From contig NC_057013.1 in NCBI RefSeq assembly GCF_000002595.2, positions 2,799,087-2,863,086 of the forward strand: a stretch of 64,000 nt of DNA, read 5' to 3'. Below, one piece after another: positions 45,423 through 56,528 of the stretch (position 1 is the stretch's first letter; every line of letters begins with the position of its first letter). The notes beneath the pieces are model-generated. The model did no database searches. It worked only from the letters and a program-made list of their open reading frames with translations, and was not told where the DNA came from. The DNA comes from Chlamydomonas reinhardtii. Its lineage: Eukaryota > Chlorophyta > Chlorophyceae > Chlamydomonadales > Chlamydomonadaceae. The position numbers and the translations under genes were made by a program.

Positions 45423-48393
45423 ATGCTCTCGGGCCACGGCCCGCAGACCCAATGGGTGCCTGTGGGAGTTCCCTACGTGCCAAATGGTAAGCGAAAATAA
45501 ACAAAGCGAGGCAGTCGATGCGACCAAAGTCAAGTCGACGACCGAATTTACGCATTGCCTCTGTTGCAGGCATGATTGCGCCTGGGATGATGGCTCCGGG
45601 TATGGTGTTTGGTCCTGCCTATGGCTACGCATCGCCAGGTGAGGGTCGTAGGTTTGCTTAGCAATCTGCGGGCATTCGCCCAACGCAAAGTTGCTGCCTG
45701 CAGGCCCCATCTCAACTATGACAACAGCAGATGGGCTTCGGGGTGCATATGCTTTCGGAGGAATGCCGACGGCTGTGCAGGGAGCGGATGAGGCGGGTGA
45801 GTGACCTAAATTTTATACCACAGTCTGAAATTGCAGTTTTGACGCAAGGGCTGAGCCCAAGGCCCCTTATTTACTGCATAGTACATTAAACCCGCGCGGG
45901 TTCGGGCTTTCGCGGGGGTCCGTGTGTGCGGGCAGCGTGCCACGAGGGCACTAAACCACCGACACTTCCGCAGCCCGGTCACGCTCCGACATGCTTCCCT
46001 TGTTGTGTATCCACCCCCACCCAAGGGATAAGAAGCTGTGAAAGTGTTTGCGCTGCGTGGTCGGACGACTGCTGCACGCTCCAGGCTGACAAAGCCCACC
46101 CGTTTCGTGCCCTTCCTCGGCCAATGTAACTCTCACTCACGTCCTGTCCCCAACCCCCACGGACTGCAGCTGCGCTGGCGGAGAGGCTTAATGAGCTGCA
46201 GCTTGGGGCTCGGGGCCGGGGCCCCGTCCACGGGCCGGGCGGCTTTACGCGCGGCGGATTGGCGGGTCCCTCTGGCATGCCCGGCCCCGGCCTGCAAAGT
46301 CAGTTCTACTACACGCCGGGGCCGCCGATGCAGATGCAGCCGCAGCAGCAGCAACAGCCGCAGCAGCAGCCGCAGCAGTTACAACAACAACAACAGCATA
46401 TGGGGCGAGGGCGCCAGGGCCGGGTGAGAGGTCATGCTCGTGTGGGCGTGTAGGGACGCTGCTGTCAGCCTGGCCCTCGTGTTCTTTCGTGGTTTGTTGC
46501 ACGCACCCTCGCTTGCACCATGATGTCGCTGCCCTGCATCATGCTGTCACGTCCTCTTGCAGGGCGGCCGTGGCGGCATGCCGCAGCAGCACAGCGGCCG
46601 GGGGCCGGGCCAGCAGGCGCAGAAGAAGAAGCGGCCACAGAAGGGCCTGGAGGAGAACATCAGGCGGACCGTGTACATCAGCTATGTGGACTGCAGCCTG
46701 ACGGGTGAGGCAGGCGGTGGCGGGGCGGTGGATGAAGGCTGGAGGCGGTGGCGATGACGGGGAGGAGTGACGGGGACCTGGAGACGAACCGACATCGTGA
46801 GGCGCTTGGGATTATGCCGAGGGACAAAGGTCCGGACAGCTGGGTTTGGAGTCATGGGCCTCTTGTGACAGCGCCCGATGGCCCGCCTATCTTAAGGAGG
46901 GGTACCGTATGGGTATGTCGGGGCGTTCCGCATCGCCGGTCCACGTGTGTCCGCAACGAACGCTGCTGTCCTTACCCTGTCCTTGCTTGTTACCTGTACA
47001 TGTGCACTTGAGCAGAGGAAAACCTTGCGGCGTTCTTCTCCGACTGCGGGAGAATCCTGGACTGCCGCATCTGCGGCGACCCTAACAGCGCCATGCGCTT
47101 CGCATTCATTGAGTTCATGGACGTGGAGTGCGCGGCCAAGGTGGGGCGTGGGCCAGGCGGGGGGCAAGTGTTACCGTCGATACACTTCCGGGACCCGGCA
47201 TGGGCAGACACTGACGCATGCTGCTGCCACCGGACGGGTGCGCTCGGCGGCCAGGTGGAGCACCGCACGCTGTGCCAAGTTACCTTCCTGCCCCGCCTCT
47301 CCCAATCGACCACCGCCTCTGCCCTCCTGTCCTCTCCTCCTGCCCTCACCGCTCCGTTCTCCCATTCTCTCCCCACGCACCGTCCAGGCGCTGGAGAAGA
47401 CGGGCAGCGTGCTGGGTAACTCGCCGCTGCGGGTGCTGCCCTCCAAGACCGCCATCATGCCTGTGAACCAGGAGCTCATGCCGCGCAGTGCCGACGAGGT
47501 GGAGCGCTGCAGCCGCACCGTGTACGCGGCCAACATCGACAAGAAGGTGGACAAGAACGACGTCAAGGCCTTCTTCGAGTCGCTCTGCGGTGAGGAGTGC
47601 TCTCCCTTGGGGGCGCAGGCTCTGCTGCGTGGGAGGGGCTGCGGGCGGCTGCGTCACGAGCACGTGCTGATCTGCATGCTGAGCTCGGCTGCATGGGCAT
47701 GTGGGTCAGGTCGTTAGGATGGTGCCAACATCAATGGAGCGTCCTAGCTCATGACTCACACGTGCGTCCTGCTTTTCCTTGGGTGTCGGGCCCACAGGCA
47801 AGGTGTCGCGCATCCGGCTGCTGGGGGACTACGCCCACTCGACGCGCATTGCGTTCGTGGAGTTCCACCACGCGGAGGGCGCCCTGGCCGCACTCAACTG
47901 CAGCGGCGCGCTACTCGGTGAGCAGAGAGCCGGCACCGATTTGCGCGAGGCGATCAGGCTCGGCGCATCGCGTAGCCATTCACACTGATTACACTATTTA
48001 CACACGCTATCACTGGTAGCTGGGCATGACTCCTCTGCCCTCCCCCTACCTACCTAACGCATTGCAGGGTCTCTGCCCATCCGCGTGTCGCCTTCCAAGA
48101 CGCCTGTGCGGGTGGACGGCAGCAACAAGGACAGTGACGGCATGTCCTCCTCGGCGCAGAGTGTGCAGTCCATGCCCACCTCGCGGCCCTCCGGCGCAGG
48201 CAGCTTCGTTGCCGGCACGGCGCCGCCGCAGCAGGTGCCCGTGCCCGGTGCCACCGCCTCGTCGGAGTCCGCGGAGCTGGGCGCACACGAGGCGGAGGAG
48301 GAGGAGGACCTGGTGCAGGAGCAGGCGCAGCCGCCGGCGCAGCAGCAGGAGCGGGAGGCGTTGGAGGAGCAGCCGCCGGCGCAGCAGGAGTAG
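45423..48393 (+). CDS. CID-type RNA-binding protein with two RRMs
   Basis: Nine exons (45423-45486, 45570-45638, 45704-45796, 46170-46423, 46563-46704, 47016-47140, 47388-47589, 47798-47917, 48068-48393), consistent phases, 464 residues. RRM1 starts RRTVYISYVDCSLTEENLAA and contains RICGDPNSAMRFAFIEF. The linker has PLRVLPSKTAIMPVNQELMP. RRM2 starts RTVYAANIDKKVDKNDVKAF and contains RLLGDYAHSTRIAFVEF, ending GSLPIRVSPSKTPVR. This order and these motifs match the plant CID8-13 (CTC-interacting domain) proteins, which bind poly(A)-binding protein through an N-terminal PAM2 peptide and act on mRNA stability or translation. No good PAM2 (LNxxAxxFxP) is visible in the N-terminus, which is Met/Gly/Pro-rich, then Gln-rich and RGG-like. 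The C-terminal 90 residues are acidic and Gln/Glu-rich. Confidence 0.9.
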
Positions 48394-50728
48394 GCGCGCG
48401 CGGCAGGGCAATGTAGTTGGCAGTTGCGGGAGGTGAGCAGCACCAGGAAGTTTTCGGCGTGCAGGCAGCCACGCCTGAGAGCGACTCCGCGCCCCGTCGT
48501 GCGGCATTGCACGCGGGGCTGTCTCATCACATCCTTATGAGGTGTCCCCACCGGCAGGGGTAGGAGTAGCGCACATGCGTTTGAGGCCACCGTACGGAAG
48601 GAAATACGTCATTCTTTGCCCTCCGCACCGAAGTGGAGCATTTTGGCTTCCGTTATTTTGTTTGCTGGCCGCGCTGGGACACGGCATCCCGCTTGCTTCG
48701 GTGGCTGGCTCTCTCTCTTGAGGCTGGCGGTGCAGTGCAGGTGCATGCGGTGCAGTGGTCGAGTGTTATCGGGCCTTGTCAGCCTGTGTGGGGCTTGAGC
48801 ACGAGCCGCACGTGCGGCGGTCAGATGACTGCTTGAGACGCAAAGGCGTGCTGTTGGGGCGAACAGGCGCGCAGTTGGTGTGCGGTGTGCACGGCGCGTG
48901 CTGATGCCATAGCGATGTGCTGACGGTTGCGGAAGGTATTGGTATAATGCGAAGGCATTTGTCCCTTAAGTGTGTGTTTGTGTGCGTGAACAAAGCAAGT
49001 ATGCCGTAAAAATAGCCACGGCGGGATCGCCTATGCCCGCAGCCGTTCACATCACACAGACACCCTTGCACACAGGCGCAGGTACAGTCGCACGTGAAAC
49101 ACAATTAACAGCTACCCGCACGTGCGTGTGCGCAGGTTCAGTGATGTCGCCCGGGAAGCGGCCGCGACACGTGACACGGGGCGCATCCCATTCGCTTTGC
49201 TGTGTGAAGGTTTGGGTGGTGTGTGCAGCGAGCTGCAAAGGTGTTGAAGTAGCAAGGAGTTAAAAGGACTTCAAACGATGCACGCAAAGACTGTACGTTT
49301 AGTTTTGACGCAGTTTGTGGTAAGGTATCGCGACCAACGGAGCAAACCGGCGCCTGACCAGAAATGGTTGTGCGGCTATGGAGTGGGACCTGGGTAGCAC
49401 TTGACGCAGGATATGCAGGAACGACGGTGTGGGGGACACGCAAAAGTGCAGGCGCAGGAGCTACGCGGTATGTGTGACGGCCATGAATGCACCGCTGATA
49501 ATGGTGTGAGGAGTGAACGGCGCTATGGCACAGCAGCTTATGGCAGGTTAGGGGTAGGGTAGAGCCAGGAGTGTCTCTGTCAAGTGCGATGTGCGTGCAA
49601 TGTCTTGCCATGCCGTGTAGCAAGGTATATTGGTGGGTGGTGATGGCAGCGTGTGCTTTGGGAGCAGGCCACTGTTAGTCATACACGCGGGTTCTGTGCA
49701 ACACGAGCCCATTTCTTCGGTCCTACGCCGGCCTGAGTGGTCGCGTGTTTGCGGCGTAACCCCAACACTTGATTGTGTCGTGTGGGCGCGCTGTGTGGCG
49801 TTGAGCTGCGGATGGCACATCGTGGGCGTTCGGCGCTCTCGCGTGGCTGTGCGTAGGTCGGGGTCCCGTAGGCTTTAACTCTTTAAGGCTATGGTTTGGC
49901 CATCGGATGGGTCCTGTGCAATGCGTGTAACATGTCTGGTCCCAAGATTTCAATACAACTAGCGTACGGTATCGCACGCGGACGGGGAGTCGGGGTGATG
50001 CCACTGGAGCTGCGCACCCGCAGCCATTCGAGTGTCAGTGAAGGCTGCCAAGTCTCCGTATTTGACACAAATGTGCATGGGATTGGGTTCAATATGTAGC
50101 AAGCCCTACTTTGTATCGACACAAAGGTGTGCGGGACTGTTGCTGCATGCACCGATGCACGTTGCTACAGTGCCCTCCACGGGTGCGACACGCCCCCACG
50201 GCATTAGGGCCATTCGTGGCTCTCGCCTACGCCGCGTCCCCACACGCCGAAGCAATGTGCTGAGTTTGCGCCTAGAACAGACGGCCACTCAGGACGTTGT
50301 AAGAGGGCTAGCGCTAAGACAGGATCAACCTACCCAGCTGCCTATGTGCCCTGACCTGCATGACGAGATAAGAGTGACAGCAGTTCCTCGGCCCCCACTC
50401 ATAAATCAATCGTGTCTATCAGACCTACTCTGTTACATTTAGTAGTTGGACCTGCTGGCCACCTGAGCCAGAGTCCTTGGTGTGTGGAGCCTTTCCTTAC
50501 GCAGAGACTATGTTGGGCGCGAACTATGTTACGACTATAGCTTGCTTACATTATACTTATGTGTACGCATGATAGGGCCTAGAAAACAAGCCACTCGAAG
50601 CCGCTGAGCAATTTGACCGTCGGAATCCTAAGCTACACCTCCTCCCATATCTTGCAATGAGCTCCTAGCAATATTCTCTACCAGTGGACCTGCAGCCGAG
50701 GCGTTGAGACCTCGGTGAGGGCACCACC
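48394..50728. other. Intergenic: RRM-gene 3' UTR and giant-gene promoter
   Basis: About 2.3 kb with no supported gene. The first good sense TGTAA is at 49926-49930, which would imply a 1.5-kb 3' UTR; a second is at about 50299. Sequence from 50450 to 50728 is AT-richer and should contain the promoter of the giant gene. No TATA box was singled out. Confidence 0.45.
49926..49930 (+). terminator. TGTAA poly(A) signal, RRM gene (tentative)
   Basis: First sense TGTAA found after the RRM gene. The distance of 1.5 kb makes the assignment uncertain. Confidence 0.3.
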
Positions 50729-52041
50729 ATGAGCCGAAAGAGGAGCGAGTTGTCGGACGCCATCCTGTGGCGACGTGAGCGACCTGGGACATGCGACCTC
50801 GCATCCTCTGGGCGCCGTCGGGGGGTCGGCACCCAGGGCGACGTCCAGGGCGCCGGTCGCCCCGCCACGGCGCTGGGCTGGGGCGAGGCCTCGTCAACGG
50901 GGCGCTCGCTAGGCCGTCCCTGGACCGCGGAGCACATTCCGGCGGCCCCTGCCTTTCGGAACGGCTCTGCTGGCGCCAACCGGCCCCCACCCAGTGCTCA
51001 GGCCTCCCACGCGTCACTGGCCAGCCGCGGCAGCAGCCTTCCGCCGCTGCCGCGCGGCGCGGTCACCACCGCCTGGCTCGCAGCCCCATCCACCGCGCGC
51101 TCCGGCGCCGCCTCCGCCCCGCTCACAACGCTGAGCTACGTGCCAGGCACCGACCCCGCGCCCGCCGAGCTCCTCGGCGACTTCCAAGAGGCGCTTTACC
51201 AGAACTGCCACCCGCAGCAGACCACCAGCCGCCTGCTGCGCCTGGGGGCCGGCACCCCTGGGCCCGGCACCGGCACGGGCCGCTTCACGCGCCGCGCGCA
51301 GAGCCCGAACCTAGCAGCCGGCGCGTCTAGCATGGGCGTAGGCGCGCCCTCCGGCCGCGGTGGTAGCCCAGTAGCCGGCGGCGGCGGCGGCGGTGGCGGC
51401 GGGGCGCTGAGCGGCGGCACCAACCCGGCCGCACACGTCCGCGCCCATAGCACCCCGAACGGCCAGGGCATTCCCTTGCCGGGCACTGGTCACGTGGGAG
51501 GTGGCGGCGGTGGTGGTGGCGGCGGAGCCGCCACGGCACGCGCGGCATCGCCCGGGCTCCGCACCATGTCGCCGCCGCCACTGCCGCCGCCGCCGCCACT
51601 CAACCCGGCCGCCCTGGCCGCCGCGTTCCCGGGCGTGCCCGGCGGCGCGATGGATACCACGGGTCTGAACCTGGACGGCGGCAGCGGCCGCACACCGGAG
51701 GCGGTGGCGGCGGTCAGCGGCCGAGTGCAGGCGGCGTGGAGCGCGATGGGACCCAGCCCCTCCTCATTGGCGGGGCCCCCGCAGGGGCGGGCGGGGCAGG
51801 GCGGCGCCGGCGGTGGCTGGGGTGCGGGTGTGGGTGTGGGTGCGGCGGGCGAGGTGGGTGGTGGCGGCGGGCGGCCCGGAGGCGCGGCTCCGGGTCATGG
51901 CACCGGGCGACACGGCGGCGGCGGCGGCGGCGGTGGAGGAGGGCGGGAGCAGGGCGCCATGCTGGAGGACGCGCGGCGGCTGGCGGCGCAGGCGGCAGAG
52001 GTGCTGTACGGCAGTGAGACGGTGGGTGCGAGAACTCTGCT

Positions 52042-52089
<48 letters not shown>

Positions 52090-55000
52090 CTCGTGGGCGT
52101 GTGAGTTGTGCACTCATTGATAGCGGGCTGTACTGGAGAGCAGCCTTGGGCATTCCCGTACTGCATAGGTACAGAACCTTGTGATGCACGTTTACGGTCA
52201 GCGGCACACACAATCACCGATTCCGCGGCCCCCTACACCGGTACGGTATACAGGAGGTGTCCGCCTCCGACCGCGCCGCGGCGGCACTGGCTCTTCAGCA
52301 GCTGGAGGCGCTGCTGGGTCGCAAGGAGGTGTCGGCGGCGGCGCTGGGGCAGGCGGCTCGCAGCCTCAAGACAGACGTGGGCCGGGAGCTGCACTTCAGC
52401 GAGAAGCAGGTCAGGGAGGTGGGGGTGCAGGTGGGGTGGATTCGGGTTGGGTGGGTGGAGGAGACGGCCAGGCACACGATACACGCAGCATCGCGCGGGG
52501 CTGGGCCTTTCGCGGGCTGGGGTAATGTGGTTGGCTTGTGAGGTGCCTCCGGTTGCCCGTGCGGGGCGTCACCGAGTGCCAATCAACCCCTCCTTGCCGC
52601 TGCAGATGTCGTTCGCTGCAGCTCAGATCAAGGTCCTGGACCGGCAGCAGGAGCGCCTGCGCCAGCACTACAACCCGCGACTGCTGCAGGCGCCACACCC
52701 GCCGCCGCTGCCGTTGCCCGACCCCACCGCCGCCGCCACCGTCCAGCCCGACGATTTGCAGGGCTTGGCGGCGGCTGGAGGCGGCGGCGGCAGCGGCCGC
52801 GGCGACGGGTCGGTTGAGGAGGGGCCGGAGAGTCCCACGATGCGATATGGGGTTATGGGGGGAGGCGGTCAGCAGGCGGTGCCAGGGGTGGGCGGCATGC
52901 TCGATGGCGGCGGCAGCGCCGGCAACTGGTGGGGCGGCGGCGGCGGCGGCGGCTACGGAGGGCAGGGAATGGAGCCGGAAGCCAGCAAGGCGGGTGGTAA
53001 TGCGGGTGGCGGCGGCGGCGGCGGCAGCTTTGTGTCGTTCGGCATTGGCGGCGGCGGCGGCGGTAGCGGCTGCAGCACAGACCGCTGGAACCTGGCGGAC
53101 GCGATGGAGCGGACGCTGCAGCTGCGGGCGCTGTCGCGGGCGGAGGCGGCGCTGGCGGGCGTGGCGGCGGCGCGGGCGGAGGCGGAGCGGCCCCGGAGCA
53201 GCGGCGCGGGGGAGGGCCCTGGCGGCCTGGACGTGGAGGAGCTGAGGCTGTTGAAGCACATGCCGGGGGCGCCGGGCGCTGGGGTGAGTGCGGCGGGGCA
53301 GGCGGGGGGAGGCGGGCGGAGGGGGGGCAGGCAGGTGCATGCGGTGGGATGGGGCGGCTGCAAGCGCTACGGTGGCTTTCACCTGGCAGCGCAACTCACA
53401 CTGCATGGGTACATGTGTGTGCGGTAAAGGACCACACCATACACCCATACACACCTCTACTTCACACTGCATGCTCACGCGTTTTGCAATGGCGACAACA
53501 ACAACCAACAACCAACAACAGGACCAGCCGCTGTCATACCTCGGTGTTAACGTGCGGCGCGCGCCCACGCCCTTGCCCGGTGGCGAGGCGGCGGCGGCAG
53601 CCAGCTTCATGCGCGGCGCCGGAGCCGGAGCCGGTGGCGGCGGCGGCGGCGGCGGCGGCTCTGCTGCTGCGTGGGATCCCAACAGCACCCTGCAGTGGTC
53701 CAACCGCGGCATCAGCACCCAGAAGATGCCGCTGCTGCGGGAGGTGCTGAGCCAGTCGCCGCGGCTGGTGCGGCTGTGCCTGGGGGGCAACAAGCTGTGC
53801 AACGAGGTGCGCGGCAACGGAGGGGGGGGGCGTGTGGGGGCGTGTGCGTCCCGTCGCTGCGGTTGCTGCAGTTGCTTGAAGAGAGAGACCGCCGCGTGTG
53901 TGAGTCCCCAACCGGCTTGCGCTTAACCCCACAATCACCATGCACACGACCGGCCCTTCACCTGCGCGCCCTGGCCCACCACAAGCTCCACAAGCCCGGG
54001 CCTGCCATGCTGCGGCCTCATGGATGATGCGCCGCTGAAAATGGGGGGGGCGGCGCTGTTCCGCCTGCACCCCAAACCCCAACCCCAAACCCGAACCCCA
54101 CCATGACACGCTGCCGCCCGCCACAGGACGTAATGGAGCTGATGCTGCTGTTGTCGGAGCCGTCCGCGCCCCGGGTCACGGAGCTCGACCTGGAGCAGAA
54201 CACCCACCTCAGTTGGCGCTGCGCACTGCCGCTGGCGCTGGCACTGGGCATGAGTCCGGACGCCAGCACGGCGGTGGCGGCGGACTGGGCGGCGGTGGCG
54301 GCGGCGCTGCCCCCCGGCTCCGCCGCCACCCCGGCCTCGGTGGTGCTGCCGTCGTTTGTGCCCTCGGCGCGGGAGAAGGTGCGTGTGAGCCCGGGGTCGC
54401 GTGGGGTCATGCGGGGCGGCACTGCGGCAGGAAGCCGCAAGGCGCCGGGGCGTGCAGGCGTTTATGTTGCCTGCTGCGGCGTGCGCATGTGTTGTTGGAG
54501 AGCACAAGGCAGGAATACATAAGGCATGACGCGGTGTGCGATGCCGGCGTGCCGGCGTGCCAGCTGTGTTTGGAAACACGAGATGGGGGAAGCGTTGTGA
54601 GCAGACGTTGTGTACAATGCTTGTGTGCCGCTGTGTGTGTAAAAGGAAACGAAAGCCCTGTGTGTGCGCGCACGTGCAGATCCGGCGGCTGCCCCTCCAG
54701 CGCCTGGGCCTGTCGGGTGTGAAGCTGGGCGACAAGGGCGCGGCAGCGCTGGCGGAGGGCCTTCGCGCCAACAGCAGCCTGCTGGAGCTGGACCTGCAGC
54801 GGTGCGGCCTCACGGACGTGGGCGGCAGCCTGCTGTTCGAGGTGAGGGGGGGGGGCGCGGGGGGGGGGGTCCGGTGGGGGTTTGCAAGGATGCTTGGAAA
54901 AGCGGCACAGGGGGGCTGCAGATATCAGCCGAAACTAAAGCAAGCTCAATGCAGTAGAGCGAGGGGGGTATGTGCCCGAGCCCAATGAACTAGGTCTTAA

Positions 55001-55684
55001 TACGGCAGTCTAGGAATCGTCGCCGGGGGGGGCTGGGGGGAGCTGGGGAGGTTGTAGATACCAGCCCAAGCTAACTACCGCACGCAGCATAAGTTTGTGA
55101 GGGGCTAGTTGGGACAGGGAGCTAGGGGCGGGGAGCTGGGAAGGGGTTATGGATTGGGGGCGCGTGGCCGGAGGCTTGGGCTGTGCCGCATGGGTGTTCC
55201 TTGGTGGAGGAGCTGTCCTGGACGTTTGTGGTGGAAGTTGCGCCCGCTTCAACCGATTCCTTTGATTACCTCTACTGCCACGACCTCGCTTCCTCCTCTC
55301 CTGCTGCAGGTGCTGGGCTCCAACATCACCCTCCAGCGGCTGGACTGCAGCTGGAACACCCTGCGGGCGGAGAGCGGGCGGGTGCTGGAGGTGGCGCTGG
55401 CGGGCAACGCGGGGCTGCGGGAGCTGGGCCTGGCGCACAACGGGCTGGCGGACGTGGACGGCGCGCGGGTGCTCAAGGGACTGCTCAGCCACGGTGCGTG
55501 GGAGGGGAGTGGGGAGGGGGTGGGGGTGGGTTGGAGGGTGGGGGTGGGGTGGGGGTGGGGTGGGGGTGGGAGGGGGGGGTGAGATGCCCGAGCCCGCGGA
55601 ATGGCGCTCGGTATTGTGACGGCACTTACCTCGTGTTACCCTCCAGTCTCCGACACACACACGCATGTACACACACATACACAC

Positions 55685-55756
<72 letters not shown>

Positions 55757-56497
55757 TAGCCATGCTGCCTAGCCCCTTCCATCTACCTTCTCCTCCCTTC
55801 ATGGACGACGGCTCCTCTTTATCCCCCCCCCCTGCTCCCATACACCCAGGCAAATGGCTGCGAGTGGACCTGACCCACAACAACCTGGGTCCGGGCGCCT
55901 GCATGATGGCGGCGGAGCTGTTCAGGCGACTGGGCGAGGCGGCGGCGGCGGCCGTGCGGCGGGGCGGGTACGCGGAGGCCTGGGGCCCGGGCGGCGGCGG
56001 CGGTGCGGTGGCTGTGTCTGCGGGCTCGCCGCGGCGGCTGCAGGCGCTGGCCTCGCAGCGTGCCGCCAGCTTCCTGCGGCGGGGCGGCGGCGGCGAGGGC
56101 TTGGTGAGCTTGGCTGCAGGCGCACACGGGCACCGGTTACTGCGCAGCCACGTCGGCCCTCCCTGCGTGTGGAACCTAACTTACGTGGAACTGCTCCATC
56201 CACATGCCTGCCATGACGCTGCATTCTGCCCGCTCCAAATCGCACAATTGAAACCAAGCTCACAATACCAAACCATTAACCAAACCTTCTCACCACCTCC
56301 ACACCACACCACCTGCAGCTGGACGGCCCCGAGCGCTCCAGCGCCAGCCTGTGTGCCAGCCCCACCGGCCGCGGCGGAGGCGGCGGCGGCGACGGCTGCC
56401 ACCTGGGCGGCCAGCTGGCAGTGGGTCAGCCCGCACTGCTGCTGGACGGCAACCCGCTGGGCAACACAGGGCTGCGGTGCGTGGCAGCGCGCGTGTG

Positions 56498-56528
<31 letters not shown>

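Noticed and set aside
52411-53817. 468-codon minus-strand frame rich in Ala, Pro, His and Arg
   Set aside because: Antisense shadow of Gly-rich exons 3 and 4 of the giant gene; crosses sense introns and exons alike.
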